A DNA stretch of 64,000 bases from Desulfotomaculum sp. (GTDB taxonomy: Bacteria > Bacillota > Desulfotomaculia > Desulfotomaculales > Nap2-2B): NCBI GenBank assembly GCA_003485325.1, contig DMZI01000041.1:31433-95432 (forward strand), written 5' to 3'. Positions within the stretch are counted from its first letter, which is position 1. Every line of letters starts with the position of its first letter. The notes beneath the pieces were generated by a model. It was not told the origin of the DNA. It saw nothing but the letters and a program-made list of their open reading frames with translations, and made no database searches. Position numbers and translations under genes: made by a program. Positions 12,001-21,284 of the stretch are shown here, one piece after another.

Positions 12001-12526
12001 ATCTCTCGCGGTTTTCCCGAAATTCAGTTTCAGTAAGCAGTTGTTTTTTAAGTAAAGGGGTTGCTCCGGAGTGAATGACTATATATGAAGCAAAGTACAA
12101 TACTTTCTCAAGCGCACGTGGTGATATATCCAGCAGTAAACCCATCCGGCTTGGAATACCTTTAAAATACCAGATGTGGGATACAGGCGCAGCCAGTTCG
12201 ATATGCCCCAGCCGCTCACGGCGAACTTTTGAACGGGTAACTTCAACTCCGCACCGGTCACAGACGATACCCTTATAACGTACGCGTTTATATTTGCCGC
12301 AATGACACTCCCAGTCCCGGGTAGGACCGAAAATTCTTTCGCAGAATAATCCGTCTCTTTCCGGTTTGAGAGTACGGTAGTTTATTGTTTCTGGTTTTTT
12401 TACTTCCCCGCTCGACCACTGACGGATTTGTTCGGGTGACGCTAACCCAATTCTAATGCGATCGAAGTCATTTAAGTCCAACAAGGAGCCCGCCCCTTTC
12501 TGTATTTTAGATACGTTTTTAGACAT
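9029..12526 (-). CDS. rpoC: DNA-directed RNA polymerase subunit beta'
   Basis: Beta' of 1165 residues, carrying the active-site magnesium triad in NADFDGDQM (around residue 455) and the N-terminal zinc ribbon ([20 protein letters not shown], about residues 74-93). The trigger-loop/bridge-helix region and the second zinc site ([19 protein letters not shown]) are present. The ATG at 12526 gives about 15 extra N-terminal residues; a TTG just before [11 protein letters not shown], behind a GGGGCGGG, would give the usual family start, so the true start is uncertain. Lies 54 bases after rpoB. Confidence 0.98.
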   Translation of the reverse strand: MSKNVSKIQKGAGSLLDLNDFDRIRIGLASPEQIRQWSSGEVKKPETINYRTLKPERDGLFCERIFGPTRDWECHCGKYKRVRYKGIVCDRCGVEVTRSKVRRERLGHIELAAPVSHIWYFKGIPSRMGLLLDISPRALEKVLYFASYIVIHSGATPLLKKQLLTETEFRENRERYGNAFRAYMGAEAVKLLLEEIDLEELDDELRKELREVSGQRKIRAIRRLEVVEAFRKSENRPEWMILDVVPVIPPELRPMVQLDGGRFATSDLNDLYRRVINRNNRLKRLLELGAPDIIVRNEKRMLQEAVDALIDNGRRGRPVTGPGNRPLKSLSDMLKGKQGRFRQNLLGKRVDYSGRSVIVVGPSLQLHQCGLPKEMALELFKPFVMKRLVSKGYAHNVKSAKRMVERVKPEVWDVLEDVIKEHPVLLNRAPTLHRLGIQSFEPVLVEGRAIQIHPLVCAAYNADFDGDQMAVHVPLSSEAQAEARLLMLAAHNILNPKDGRPVAVPTQDMVLGCYYLTEEKPGALGENMIFKDKDEAVMAYYNEVAGIQARVKVRQKKGGYLETTIGRLIFNEVVPDELGYQNQTMDKKSLSKLVDLSYRKLGFAATTSLLDGIKKIGFRFATKAGVTISISDLTIPKEKVSVLKNADEQIEVIEQQFRRGLITEDERYRKVISVWNESTEKVTKALVDNLGKFNPVYMMANSGARGNIQQIRQLAGMRGLMADPSGRIIDMPIKANFREGLTVLEYFISTHGARKGLADTALRTADSGYLTRRLVDVAQDVIVREDNCHTDQYIEVEEIKDGAEVIEQLENRIVGRLAAADIIDPQTGEIIVLRDEEIDEGKAEQIVQAGIKRVKIRSVLTCKTRYGICIKCYGRNLATGSPVDIGEAVGIIAAQSIGEPGTQLTMRTFHTGGVAGEDITQGLPRVEELFEARRPKGQSIIAEIDGFIEIQDNKERKEVVITSKDGERRNYPVPYGARIKVDSNNEVSIGDELTDGSINPHDLLKVKNAQGVQLYLLQEVQRVYRLQGVEINDKHIEVMIRQMLRKVKLEDAGDTELLPGGIIDIFELEEENERVTALGGREATARPMLLGITKASLATDSFLSAASFQETTRVLTEAAIKGRLDPLLGLKENVIIGKLVPAGTGMSRYRHIKVLDEPDHNEKNS

Positions 12527-12580
12527 AAAACCTGAAGATGCTACTCCACTTAAAGACCTCTTTAAACTGCAAAGAAGCTA

Positions 12581-15500
12581 TTACTCTATTTCAGCTTCAT
12601 CCTCCTCTTCTTCATCAAGAACAAGGTTATCATCAAAGGATTCATCAACGTAATCCTCTTCTTCGTCTTCATCACTAATATTTTCGTTAGGAAGGCTTCC
12701 TTTGCCGTATGCAGTTTCTTCAACATGCATGTCAAGCCACAGACCCTTTGCCGCCTCTGTGTTGTCTTCTTCAATTTCCATGATTTCGATTTCCTCATCA
12801 TCTTCTGAAAGAACTTTAACATCCAGGCAAAGACTCTGCAATTCCTTCACCAGTACCTTAAACGACTCGGGAACACCCGGTTCAGGCACGTTTTCTCCCT
12901 TTACAATCGCCTCATAAGTCTTAACCCGGCCCAGGACATCATCCGATTTGACAGTTAAAATTTCCTGGAGAGTATAAGCAGCGCCATAGGCTTCAAGCGC
13001 CCAGACCTCCATTTCGCCGAAACGCTGCCCGCCAAATTGCGCCTTTCCTCCCAGAGGCTGCTGTGTAACCAGTGAGTACGGTCCGGTTGAGCGGGCATGG
13101 ATCTTATCATCAACCAGATGGGCAAGCTTCAACATGTAAACATATCCGACGGTAATCGGGTTATCAAACGGTTCTCCAGTGCGGCCGTCATGAAGGACAA
13201 TTTTCCCGTCCTCAGGAAGACCGGCCTTATTCAGAAACTCAAGAATCTCTTTTTCGCCGGCCCCATTAAAAACAGGGCTTGAAACGTAATAACCCATTTC
13301 TTTTGCAGCCCATCCAAGATGAGCCTCCAATACCTGCCCCAGATTCATTCTTGAAGGCACCCCCAGAGGGTTCAAAACAATTTCGACTGGTGTGCCGTCA
13401 GAAAGGAAAGGCATATCCTCTTCAGCCAGTATGCGTGCAATTACACCTTTATTTCCATGACGACCGGCCATCTTATCGCCTTCAGAAATTTTCCTTTTTT
13501 GGACAACGTAAACCCTGACCAGCCTGTTTACTCCGGGAAGAAGTTCATCCCCGTTATTCCTCGAAAACACCTTGACATCGACTACCTTGCCACCTTCCCC
13601 ATGCGGCACGCGTAAAGAGGTATCCCTTACTTCACGCGCTTTCTCACCAAAAATGGCTCTCAATAAACGTTCTTCTGCAGTAAGTTCTGTTTCTCCCTTG
13701 GGAGTTACTTTACCCACAAGAATATCTCCGGGACGGACTTCAGCACCTATACGGATAATTCCCCGGTCGTCCAAATCTTTAAGTATGTCCTCTCCGATAT
13801 TTGGAATATCCCTGGTTATTTCCTCAGGACCGAGTTTAGTATCTCTGGCTTCACATTCATATTCCTCGATATGAATTGAGGTGAAATAATCTTCTTTGAC
13901 CAATTTTTCGCTTACCAGTATTGCGTCCTCATAATTAAAGCCTTCCCAGGGCATAAAAGCAACCAGCACATTGCGTCCCAGAGCCAGTTCTCCTTGATCT
14001 GTTGAAGGACCGTCTGCAATTACCTGGCCGGTTTTAACACGTTGGCCTTTTTTAACTATTGCTTTCTGGTTTATACATGTTCCCTGGTTAGAACGGTTAA
14101 ATTTTAAAAGCTTGTGTGTATTAACTGCGCCTTCGTCAGTCCGGATTAAAATTTCATTGGCCGTAACCCTCTCCACAACGCCGTCGCTTTTTGAAAGCAC
14201 GACAACACCGGAATCGCAGGCAACCTTATATTCCACCCCTGTGCCAACTAGCGGAGCTTCAACTTTAATCAGCGGAACAGCCTGGCGCTGCATATTGGCG
14301 CCCATCAGCGCACGGTTGGCGTCATTGTGCTCAAGAAAGGGAATTAAAGCTGAAGCCACACTGAACACCTGCTTGGGCGAAACGTCCATATAATCAACCT
14401 TGGAATCAGGGACAACCATAATTTCCCCATGATACGAGCGCGCACTCACCCGGCCCTTGAAATAACCATTTTCGTCAAGGGGAACGTTAGCCTGAGCAAT
14501 TACGTTTTCCTCTTCCTCATCAGCAGTCAGATACCTGATTTCCTCGGTAACACGTTTGTTTTGTTTTTCTACTTTACGGTAAGGAGTTTCAATAAAGCCA
14601 AATGGGTTAACCCTGGCATAACAGCTTAAAGATCCGATAAGACCGATATTCGGACCTTCAGGGGTCTCAATCGGACAGATTCTTCCATAATGGGAATGGT
14701 GCACATCACGGACTTCGAAACCCGCCCTTTCACGGCTGAGTCCGCCGGGACCCAGTGCGGAAAGACGGCGCTTGTGGGTCAGTTCTGCAAGAGGATTTGT
14801 CTGATCCATAAACTGAGACAACTGACTTGAGCCAAAAAACTCCTTAATTGCGGCAACCACCGGACGGATATTTATTAAAACCTGTGGGGTAATTACATCT
14901 ATATCCTGGATTGTCATCCGCTCTCTGATTACTCGTTCCATCCTGGCCAATCCAATGCGAAACTGGTTTTGAAGCAATTCGCCAACAGAACGGACCCTGC
15001 GGTTACCCAGGTGATCGATATCGTCAACACGCCCTTCTCCATCCATCAGTTTCAGTAAATACAGCAATGTTTGTATAATATCTTTGTGCGTCAATTCACG
15101 AATGAATTCACGGTTTGCCTCCCTTTGCCGCGATTTCAGATCGCCGGCAGGTTCGCCATCACGGTATAAAACACCGTGTTTTAGCTTCTTTTCGATCTTA
15201 TATCTGCCAACATTGGCCAGGTCATAGCGTTTTGGATCAAAAAACAGGGAGTTAAGCAACGTGCGGGCGCTTTCAACAGCAGGAGGTTCCCCAGGTCTAA
15301 GCCGTTTGTAGATTTCAACCAGGGCTTCCTCTTCTGAATCAGTGTTGTCCCGTGCCAGAGTATCCTGAATATGCACGTTTTCATTTAACAGTTCCATTAT
15401 TTTAAGGTTGGGACCGTAACCCAGTGCCCTTATCAATACTGTTGCCGGTATTTTACGGGTACGGTCAATACGAACAAAAATCTGATCATTTGCATCTGTT

Positions 15501-16009
15501 TCAAACTCCAGCCAGGCTCCGCGATTGGGAATAATCGTCGCAGTATAGATTTTTTTGCCCGATGTATCAATCTGTTCACCAAAATAGACACCGGGGGAAC
15601 GAACCAACTGGCTGACAATTACGCGTTCAGCTCCGTTAATAATGAAAGTTCCTTTTTCAGTCATTAAGGGGAGGTCCCCCATAAAAACTTCCTGTTCCTT
15701 TACCTCACCGGTCTCCTTATTGATTAACCTCACTTTGACACGCAAGGGTGAGAAACAGGTAACGTCTCTTTCTTTACATTCTTCTTCCGAATATTTAGGT
15801 TCCCCTAACGAATAATCTAAAAACTCCAAAACAAGGTTCCCTGTAAAGTCTTGAACAGGAGAAACATCACGAAATACTTCCCTCAGTCCTTCTCTTAAGA
15901 ACCACTCGTATGAACCTTTTTGAATCTCAATAAGATCTGGCAGTTCTAAGACCTCTTTGAGTTCAAAAAAGCTCCATCGCTCCCTGGAACCCAAATTTAA
16001 AAGACTCAT
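12581..16009 (-). CDS. rpoB: DNA-directed RNA polymerase subunit beta with acidic tail
   Basis: Beta subunit of 1142 residues. The rifampicin region is wild type in appearance ([20 protein letters not shown], then [11 protein letters not shown]), and the conserved GRHGNKGVI and C-terminal [20 protein letters not shown] segments are present. After the usual end of the fold (around LDVKVLSED) there is a tail of about 75 residues of which about half are Asp or Glu. The ribosome binding site before ATG 16009 is weak and distant. rplL lies upstream, separated by a 215-base gap with a strong hairpin. Confidence 0.98.
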   Translation of the reverse strand: MSLLNLGSRERWSFFELKEVLELPDLIEIQKGSYEWFLREGLREVFRDVSPVQDFTGNLVLEFLDYSLGEPKYSEEECKERDVTCFSPLRVKVRLINKETGEVKEQEVFMGDLPLMTEKGTFIINGAERVIVSQLVRSPGVYFGEQIDTSGKKIYTATIIPNRGAWLEFETDANDQIFVRIDRTRKIPATVLIRALGYGPNLKIMELLNENVHIQDTLARDNTDSEEEALVEIYKRLRPGEPPAVESARTLLNSLFFDPKRYDLANVGRYKIEKKLKHGVLYRDGEPAGDLKSRQREANREFIRELTHKDIIQTLLYLLKLMDGEGRVDDIDHLGNRRVRSVGELLQNQFRIGLARMERVIRERMTIQDIDVITPQVLINIRPVVAAIKEFFGSSQLSQFMDQTNPLAELTHKRRLSALGPGGLSRERAGFEVRDVHHSHYGRICPIETPEGPNIGLIGSLSCYARVNPFGFIETPYRKVEKQNKRVTEEIRYLTADEEEENVIAQANVPLDENGYFKGRVSARSYHGEIMVVPDSKVDYMDVSPKQVFSVASALIPFLEHNDANRALMGANMQRQAVPLIKVEAPLVGTGVEYKVACDSGVVVLSKSDGVVERVTANEILIRTDEGAVNTHKLLKFNRSNQGTCINQKAIVKKGQRVKTGQVIADGPSTDQGELALGRNVLVAFMPWEGFNYEDAILVSEKLVKEDYFTSIHIEEYECEARDTKLGPEEITRDIPNIGEDILKDLDDRGIIRIGAEVRPGDILVGKVTPKGETELTAEERLLRAIFGEKAREVRDTSLRVPHGEGGKVVDVKVFSRNNGDELLPGVNRLVRVYVVQKRKISEGDKMAGRHGNKGVIARILAEEDMPFLSDGTPVEIVLNPLGVPSRMNLGQVLEAHLGWAAKEMGYYVSSPVFNGAGEKEILEFLNKAGLPEDGKIVLHDGRTGEPFDNPITVGYVYMLKLAHLVDDKIHARSTGPYSLVTQQPLGGKAQFGGQRFGEMEVWALEAYGAAYTLQEILTVKSDDVLGRVKTYEAIVKGENVPEPGVPESFKVLVKELQSLCLDVKVLSEDDEEIEIMEIEEDNTEAAKGLWLDMHVEETAYGKGSLPNENISDEDEEEDYVDESFDDNLVLDEEEEDEAEIE

Positions 16010-16054
16010 TCTACGCTACCAACCCCTTTGGAAATTTGTCAAAAAGAAACAAGG

Positions 16055-16094
16055 AAAAAGCAAGGTCCGGTTTAATTCCGATCCTCGCTTTTTT
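16055..16094 (-). terminator. rplL-rpoB intergenic attenuator/terminator hairpin
   Basis: In minus-strand RNA, 11 pairs (AAAAAGCGAGG with CCUUGCUUUUU, one G-U) continue after an A.A mismatch with 4 more pairs (UCGG with CCGG) around an AAUUAAA loop. The 3' arm ends in a U run. This has the form of an intrinsic terminator. It lies between rplL and rpoB, where partial termination sets the ratio of L7/L12 to polymerase in other bacteria. A TTGACA at 16201-16206 with a poor TAGTCT at 17-base spacing could be a weak rpoB promoter. Confidence 0.75.
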
Positions 16095-16224
16095 CTCAAA
16101 CGGAAGCGTTTCTACAATATTATCCCCCAAAATAATTTAGCAAATACAAGAAAACGTAAAAAAGGAACTATCTATATAGACTAGCACTTTATAATTTGGC
16201 TGTCAATATGTATGTATTTATAAA

Positions 16225-16611
16225 TTATTTTACGTCGACGCCGGCTCCCTGCTCTTCCAGTTTTTCCTTGATGGATTGCGCTTCTTCTTTGCTGATCTTT
16301 TCCTTCACAGGCTTGGGAACGTTATCCACAAGTTCTTTGGCCTCTTTTAATCCAAGGCCGGTAATCTCACGAACCACTTTAATTACATTAATTTTCTTGT
16401 CTCCTACAGATGACAAAATAACATCAAACTCCGTCTGTTCCTCTTCTTCCACAGCAGGCTGAGCAGACGCAGCCCCTGCAGCAGGAGCTATCATAGCGAC
16501 AGGCGCAGCAGCGCTTACACCAAACTCTTCTTCAAACTTCTTAACCAGTTCAGCCAGTTCCAGAACTGTTAAACCTTTTACAGCTTCAACTATTTCGTTG
16601 ACTTTAGACAT
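16225..16611 (-). CDS. rplL: 50S ribosomal protein L7/L12
   Basis: L7/L12 of 128 residues: N-terminal dimerisation domain, an Ala-rich hinge (about residues 34-55), and the C-terminal factor-binding domain with [20 protein letters not shown]. Present in several copies on the stalk, it recruits EF-Tu and EF-G. Follows rplJ by 27 bases. Normal length. Confidence 0.97.
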   Translation of the reverse strand: MSKVNEIVEAVKGLTVLELAELVKKFEEEFGVSAAAPVAMIAPAAGAASAQPAVEEEEQTEFDVILSSVGDKKINVIKVVREITGLGLKEAKELVDNVPKPVKEKISKEEAQSIKEKLEEQGAGVDVK

Positions 16612-16638
16612 TTACAATGCAACCCCCTATTTTAATTA

Positions 16639-17172
16639 TTAACCTGTTTCTCCGGCAGATTTTTGCCTGCGGATTTCTTCAATTACATAGACCAGATTTT
16701 TCAGTGAACCGCTTAAAACATTTACCAGTCCATAAACGGGTGCCTGCATGCCGCCTACAACTCTGCCCAACAAAACTTCACGCGAAGGCAGTTCGGCCAG
16801 TTGACGGACCTGCTTGTCCTGAATAACTTTCCCTTCCAATACGCCGCCTTTAATTACTAACTGTTTAAATTCACGAGTTATTTCGATTAATAATTTTGCG
16901 GGTTTAACCGGATCGCCCTTGCAAAATGCAATCGCAGTCGGTCCTTCAAGAATAGAGTCTAAATCTTTAAGGCCTATTTCTGTTGCAGCAAGACTGGTGA
17001 GAGTGTTTTTGGCAACCTTTAGTTCGCCGTCAATTTCCCGCAACTTACGGCGCAAACTGCTCATTGATGCGACATCAAGTCCGCGAAAGTCGGCCAATAT
17101 GGCAATTTTACTGTCCTTTAATTTATCTCTGATTTCATTTATAATTTTTTGTTTTTCATCTCTGGAAGGCAT
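16639..17172 (-). CDS. rplJ: 50S ribosomal protein L10
   Basis: L10 of 177 residues (MPSRDEKQKIINEIRDKLKD...), the base of the L7/L12 stalk; the C-terminal helix (about 140-175) holds the L12 dimers. The L10-L12 complex is the known autoregulator of this operon through its leader RNA. The ATG has a strong GGAGGAGGTG. The gene is separated from rplA by an unusually long 404-base gap containing the leader. Confidence 0.97.
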   Translation of the reverse strand: MPSRDEKQKIINEIRDKLKDSKIAILADFRGLDVASMSSLRRKLREIDGELKVAKNTLTSLAATEIGLKDLDSILEGPTAIAFCKGDPVKPAKLLIEITREFKQLVIKGGVLEGKVIQDKQVRQLAELPSREVLLGRVVGGMQAPVYGLVNVLSGSLKNLVYVIEEIRRQKSAGETG

Positions 17173-17288
17173 TCTTCTTCAATCACCTCCTCCAAAATAT
17201 TTCACAGTATTAGCTCTCTTGAAAATTAACTTGCGCTAGAGAGGTCAACTGCCTACGTGCTAATGTTCGCCTCTTATACTTGTACGAA

Positions 17289-17361
17289 CTCGTTCACCCT
17301 CGGGCTCGGTCAAAACCCGGCATATACGCCTCAAACACTTCCCTCGCTTATCCTCGGGTTC
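17289..17361 (-). repeat. Imperfect tandem repeat in the rplJ leader
   Basis: Two copies of a 19-base motif (17289-17307 and 17343-17361, 54 bases apart; 15 of 19 identical; minus strand GARCCCGAGGRTRARCGAG). Each copy is followed downstream by GAGGCG and then TTGACC, so the repeated unit is about 55-65 bases. It lies after the leader terminator and before rplJ. Its function is unknown to me; it could be a small inserted repeat or an enlarged leader RNA domain. Confidence 0.6.
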
Positions 17362-17429
17362 ACTCATTCTTTTAATGAAGGTCAAAATCGTACTTGAGGC
17401 ATTGCCCTCCCTTTGCTGATAAATTTTCA

Positions 17430-17510
17430 AATTAAAAAGCCTCTGATTTAACCAGAGGCCTGCCGTTTCCAATAGAAAACATACTAAGATTTTAGGCCTC
17501 GGTTGGCGGT
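17430..17510 (-). ncRNA. L10 leader: terminator/antiterminator switch
   Basis: On the minus strand a GCCTCTG-loop-CAGAGGC hairpin (17439-17459) is followed by TTTTT, an intrinsic terminator. Upstream, AACCGAGGCCT (17494-17504) can instead pair with AGGCCTCTGGTT (17450-17461), which would break the terminator. Such mutually exclusive pairing upstream of rplJ is what is expected of the Firmicutes L10 leader, in which L10(L12)4 binding favours termination. The 404-base gap 17173-17576 also holds a TTGACA at about -17 from a poor -10, and the tandem repeat. The exact limits of the RNA are estimated. Confidence 0.75.
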
Positions 17511-17576
17511 TCTTCACCTTTAGGTCTTTACGACACCAACTGTCAATAGCTCATTTTGTTTAAACAGTTTTATTTT

Positions 17577-18275
17577 TTAAGCTGGAAGCTTCAGGGCGTT
17601 TACTTTAATTCCAGGTCCCATGGTTGAACATACGTAGATCCCTTTAATATATTGCCCCTTTGCTGCGGCAGGCTTAACTTTAACCAATTGATCCAGCAAA
17701 GCATCCAGATTCTCAACAAGCTTTTCAGTATTAAATGATACTCTTCCTATTGGAACATGTATGATTCCTGCTTTATCAACACGGTATTCTATCTTTCCGG
17801 CCTTTACCTCATGGACGGCTCTGGTCACATCAGGAGTGACCGTACCTGTCTTCGGGTTTGGCATAAGTCCGCGCGGGCCAAGGATACGCCCCAATTTGCT
17901 TACCATACTCATCATATCCGGGGTAGCTATGGCAACTTCGAAATCAAGCCATCCCTGCTGCTGAATTTTTTCGACAATATCTTCAGCGCCAACAAAGTCG
18001 GCCCCTGCATCAAGCGCTTCTTTTGCCTTGTCATCCCTCGCAAACACCAGAACCGATCTTGTCCTGCCGGTTCCATTAGGTAAAACCATTGCCCCCCTGA
18101 CCTGCTGATCGGCATGACGGGGATCTACACCAAGTTTGACAACTGCCTCAACTGTTTCGTCAAATTTGGCCTTGGCCAGCTGTTTTACCAACTCCAAAGC
18201 CTCTTTGGGATCATAAAGCATATCACGTTTGATCTGCTTGCTGGCTTCCTGATAATTTTTACCTCTTTTAGGCAT
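17577..18275 (-). CDS. rplA: 50S ribosomal protein L1
   Basis: L1 of 232 residues ([20 protein letters not shown]...), forming the mobile L1 stalk that handles deacylated tRNA. The conserved [15 protein letters not shown] segment (about residues 128-142) is intact. It follows rplK by 16 bases, as is usual; the next gene rplJ is separated by the leader. Confidence 0.97.
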   Translation of the reverse strand: MPKRGKNYQEASKQIKRDMLYDPKEALELVKQLAKAKFDETVEAVVKLGVDPRHADQQVRGAMVLPNGTGRTRSVLVFARDDKAKEALDAGADFVGAEDIVEKIQQQGWLDFEVAIATPDMMSMVSKLGRILGPRGLMPNPKTGTVTPDVTRAVHEVKAGKIEYRVDKAGIIHVPIGRVSFNTEKLVENLDALLDQLVKVKPAAAKGQYIKGIYVCSTMGPGIKVNALKLPA

Positions 18276-18291
18276 TTACCCGATTCACTCC

Positions 18292-18720
18292 TTAAACAAC
18301 TTCAATACCCATACTCCTGGCTGTTCCTTCAACCATACGTACAGCTGCCTCTATAGTATTTGCGTTAAGATCCTGCATTTTTGCCTGAGCGATTTCACGA
18401 ACTTTAGCAGCCGGTATCCGGGCAACCTTTTTCCTGTTCGGTTCTCCGGAAGCCTTTTCAATATTTGCCGCTTTCTTTAATAAAACCGATGCAGGTGGTG
18501 TTTTGCAGATAAAAGTAAAGCTCCTATCTTCAAAAACAGTAATTTCTACCGGTACAATCAGCCCAACCTGAGCAGCCGTCCTCTCGTTATAGTCTTTAAC
18601 AAAAGCCATAATATTTACCCCGTGTTGCCCTAACGCCGGACCTACTGGAGGGGCTGGCGTTGCCTTGCCGGCAGGAACCTGGAGTTTCACTACTGCGACT
18701 ACCTTCTTTTTACGTGCCAT
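18292..18720 (-). CDS. rplK: 50S ribosomal protein L11
   Basis: L11 of 142 residues starting [24 protein letters not shown] four codons earlier overlaps the GGGAGG ribosome binding site, so ATG 18720 is the start. The Pro-rich [17 protein letters not shown] motif is the thiostrepton/stringent-response region of the GTPase centre. Standard nusG-rplK-rplA order. Confidence 0.97.
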   Translation of the reverse strand: MARKKKVVAVVKLQVPAGKATPAPPVGPALGQHGVNIMAFVKDYNERTAAQVGLIVPVEITVFEDRSFTFICKTPPASVLLKKAANIEKASGEPNRKKVARIPAAKVREIAQAKMQDLNANTIEAAVRMVEGTARSMGIEVV

Positions 18721-18777
18721 TTTTATAAACACCTCCCGTCATATGTACTTAACAGCACTCCAATTTGTATAAATTCC

Positions 18778-19305
18778 CTAGCTTATTTTCTCCACCTGTG
18801 CAAAATCCAATTCTACGGGGGTTTCCCGCCCGAACATCGAAATCTTAACTTTCAGTTTATATTTATCCGGGTGAACTTCTTCGACGATACCAATAAAGTC
18901 CTCAAAAGGCCCCGATTTAACCCTGATATTTTGCCCAATCGCAAGATCAACCCGTATCCTGATCTCCTCCACTCCCATTTGACGCATAACTTGCACGGCT
19001 TCTTCTTCAGTCAAAGGAATGGGTTTTGAACCCGAGCCGACAAATCCTGTAACTCCTGGGGTGTTACGGACGACATACCATGAATCATCGCCCATAACCA
19101 TTTCAACAAGAACATAACCCGGAAAAATCTTTCTCTTGTTGATTTTTCTTTTGCCATCCTTGAATTCTAATTCGTCTTCCATGGGAACAATTATACGGAA
19201 AATCTTATCTTCCATATTCATGGATTCGATTCTTTTTTCAAGGTTTGCCTTTACCTTGTTTTCATAACCGGAATAAGTATGGATCACATACCATTGTTTA
19301 TCCAT
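18778..19305 (-). CDS. nusG: Transcription elongation/antitermination factor NusG
   Basis: A 175-residue NusG: N-terminal NGN domain (KQWYVIHTYSGYENKVKANL, residues 3-22) that binds the RNA polymerase clamp and a C-terminal KOW domain (GPFEDFIGIVEEVHPDKYKL) that contacts S10 or Rho. It follows secE by 39 bases in the standard order. Confidence 0.97.
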   Translation of the reverse strand: MDKQWYVIHTYSGYENKVKANLEKRIESMNMEDKIFRIIVPMEDELEFKDGKRKINKRKIFPGYVLVEMVMGDDSWYVVRNTPGVTGFVGSGSKPIPLTEEEAVQVMRQMGVEEIRIRVDLAIGQNIRVKSGPFEDFIGIVEEVHPDKYKLKVKISMFGRETPVELDFAQVEKIS

Positions 19306-19344
19306 AAAAAGGAACCCTATAAAGGGCCCCCACCTCCCAAAGAA

Positions 19345-19710
19345 TTATTTCAAGATTAACTGCAATAACCGGGAGAGGAAAGAATCGAACACCCAGATTA
19401 ATATACCTACTATAGTAACCGCTACCAAAACAACCCCCGTATAGATACTTACCTCACGCCTGCTAGACCAATGAACTTTTTTAAGCTCACTATATACCCC
19501 TTTAAAATAGGTCTTTAGTTGTTCTACATAATTTACTTTCTCTTTTTTTGGCGCAGTTTGTTTTCGATCGGGCTTGGCGCCTGAACCTTTGCTCAAGTTC
19601 TTTGAACCGGTTGCGGGCTTCTTAAAAAATCGGGGCTTGGGCGGGTCCTGTTTTGTAGTACTGCCCTTTTTAACCTGGTTACCCAACATAGCCACATCCT
19701 TTAGACTCAT
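19345..19710 (-). CDS. secE: Preprotein translocase subunit SecE, long N-terminus
   Basis: SecE, 121 residues from ATG 19710 or 114 from ATG 19689, which has a slightly better AAAGGA site. The C-terminal half is canonical: the amphipathic helix (YFKGVYSELKKVHWSSRREV) and one membrane segment (about residues 88-110). The first 55 residues are a lysine/proline-rich, low-complexity extension that makes it longer than the common single-helix SecE of about 60-75 residues. It is part of SecYEG in the membrane. Confidence 0.92.
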   Translation of the reverse strand: MSLKDVAMLGNQVKKGSTTKQDPPKPRFFKKPATGSKNLSKGSGAKPDRKQTAPKKEKVNYVEQLKTYFKGVYSELKKVHWSSRREVSIYTGVVLVAVTIVGILIWVFDSFLSRLLQLILK

Positions 19711-19735
19711 CTTTCTTAATTTTAAGCAACCGGTT

Positions 19736-19885
19736 TTAGCGCGTTTCTTTATGTAAAGTATGGGTGTGGCAAAACCTGCAATACTTTTTCATTTCAATCC
19801 GCCCGGGATCATTCTTTTTATTCTTGGTCGTAGTATAATTTCTTTGTTTGCATTCGCCACAGGCCAATGTAACTAATACACGCAT
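19736..19885 (-). CDS. rpmG: 50S ribosomal protein L33 (zinc-ribbon type)
   Basis: L33 of 49 residues, starting [20 protein letters not shown]. Two CxxC pairs (CGEC and CRFC) mark the zinc-binding version, which is usually replaced by a Cys-less paralogue under zinc starvation. ATG 19885 has a GGAGGG 12 bases upstream; the longer open frame is not supported. First gene of the secE-nusG-rplKA transcript. Confidence 0.96.
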   Translation of the reverse strand: MRVLVTLACGECKQRNYTTTKNKKNDPGRIEMKKYCRFCHTHTLHKETR

Positions 19886-19935
19886 TAGTATGCTTACCCT
19901 CCAAAATTTGTTATAGCCGGTCAATAGCCTTAACT

Positions 19936-19964
19936 AATTTACCATAAGCCATATTGTATGTCAA
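19936..19964 (-). promoter_or_regulatory. Sigma-A promoter of rpmG-secE-nusG-rplKA
   Basis: Minus strand TTGACA (19959-19964), 17-base spacer, TAAATT (19936-19941), about 50 bases before the rpmG start. A perfect -35, 4/6 at -10, ideal spacing and a position at the head of the superoperon make this a likely promoter. The rest of 19965-20074 holds no gene. Confidence 0.75.
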
Positions 19965-20074
19965 TACTTGCCTTGGGGCTGTTGTATCCAGGAGGATTTT
20001 AATATTTCAGGGAAAACATAAAACCGATAATACCGGATTTTCTTTTGGAAAATATCAGTAAGGCAGGAAATAAA

Positions 20075-20719
20075 TTAGCTTTCTCCGGTAAAAGATGAAT
20101 TGCCTGCGGCACAATGCTTTAACAGCTGACAATCAGTACACCTGGGTTTGCGTGCAGTACAAACCTGTCGGCCGTGAGACAGAAGCTGATGGTGAAAATC
20201 CATTCTGTATTGCGGAGGAAGTAAAGCAATTAATTCTTTTTCGGTTCTTTCAGGCGTTTTGGCTTTTGAGAGACCCAACCTGTGTGAAACACGAAATACA
20301 TGTGTATCGACTGGTAAAGTGTGCTGGTTAAAAGCAATGCCGAGAAGCACACCTGCGCTTTTTGGCCCTACACCGGGAAGCTTTTCCAGTTCTTCACGTG
20401 TTGATGGTACACAGGAACCGTATTTCTCTACAAGTATACGGCAGGTATTGATAATATTCTTGCTTTTACTGTAAAATAAACCACAGCTTTTAATTTCATT
20501 AGCCAGTGTATCTACACTTAAACGAGCATAATCTTCAGGCAAGCGGTATTTTTTAAACAATTTCCCTGTGATTCTGTTTACCTGCAAATCAGTGCACTGG
20601 GCTGATAAAATTACTGCGATTAAAAGCTGAAAACTATTTTCATATTCCAGCCCTGTCTTTGCGTCAGGGTATAATCCGGATAGTATTTTGATAATTGCCT
20701 CAACGTTAGTGTTAAGCAT
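20075..20719 (-). CDS. nth: Endonuclease III
   Basis: A 214-residue DNA glycosylase/AP lyase that removes oxidised pyrimidines. The helix-hairpin-helix LPGVGPKSAGVLLG contains the catalytic lysine, VDTHVFRVSHRLGL contains the catalytic aspartate, and the C-terminal C-x6-C-x2-C-x5-C motif (CTARKPRCTDCQLLKHC) binds the 4Fe-4S cluster. It ends a minus-strand run after coaD, 27 bases away; a GGAG lies 11 bases before the ATG. Confidence 0.96.
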   Translation of the reverse strand: MLNTNVEAIIKILSGLYPDAKTGLEYENSFQLLIAVILSAQCTDLQVNRITGKLFKKYRLPEDYARLSVDTLANEIKSCGLFYSKSKNIINTCRILVEKYGSCVPSTREELEKLPGVGPKSAGVLLGIAFNQHTLPVDTHVFRVSHRLGLSKAKTPERTEKELIALLPPQYRMDFHHQLLSHGRQVCTARKPRCTDCQLLKHCAAGNSSFTGES

Positions 20720-20746
20720 TCAGCCGGGATCTCCGCAAGGCCTAAC

Positions 20747-21253
20747 TTAGCCTTCTGACTTGTCTCTTTCCCTGCAGGCCAATATTTTTTTGCCCAATCT
20801 CTCCTCTATTAAAGGGGGCACCAGACCGCTGATACAGCCTCCGAAATAGGCAACTTCCTTCACCCCGTTTGAGCTAATGAAAGAATATCTCGCCCTAGTC
20901 ATCAAGAAAACCGTTTCAACAGAAGGTTGTAATTGTTTATTCGTCAGAGCCATCATAAATTCATTTTCGAAATCCGAAATAGCTCTTAATCCCCTTATAA
21001 CGACCTGCGCTCCCCTTGTTACCGCATAACTGACTGTTAAACCTTCAAAAGAATCAACTAATACGTTTGAATAGTTTTGCAGGACTTCCCTTAACATGTC
21101 CACACGTTCGGTAACTGAAAAAAAGGGAGTTTTACTGGCGTTTTTAGACACGGCCACAATTACCTTGTCAAACAGAGCGATAGCCCGTTCGATAATATCC
21201 AAATGACCGCATGTTACGGGATCAAAGCTGCCGGGATAAATGGCTGTTCGCAA
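20747..21253 (-). CDS. coaD: Phosphopantetheine adenylyltransferase
   Basis: A 168-residue CoaD, the fourth step of coenzyme A synthesis (4'-phosphopantetheine + ATP to dephospho-CoA). The nucleotidyltransferase signature GSFDPVTCGHLDII (T/HxGH) and the RxxISSxxVK-like YSFISSNGVKEVA are present. Start is TTG with GGAG 9 bases upstream. Functionally it continues the pantothenate made by panBCD elsewhere in the window. Confidence 0.96.
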   Translation of the reverse strand: MRTAIYPGSFDPVTCGHLDIIERAIALFDKVIVAVSKNASKTPFFSVTERVDMLREVLQNYSNVLVDSFEGLTVSYAVTRGAQVVIRGLRAISDFENEFMMALTNKQLQPSVETVFLMTRARYSFISSNGVKEVAYFGGCISGLVPPLIEERLGKKILACRERDKSEG

Positions 21254-21284
21254 TATCTCTCACTCCTTTCCAAATGTTTGCTCT

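Noticed and set aside
17260..17517. 85-residue open frame in the rplJ leader
   Set aside because: It covers the terminator/antiterminator and tandem repeat, has no good ribosome binding site and looks like translated structured RNA.
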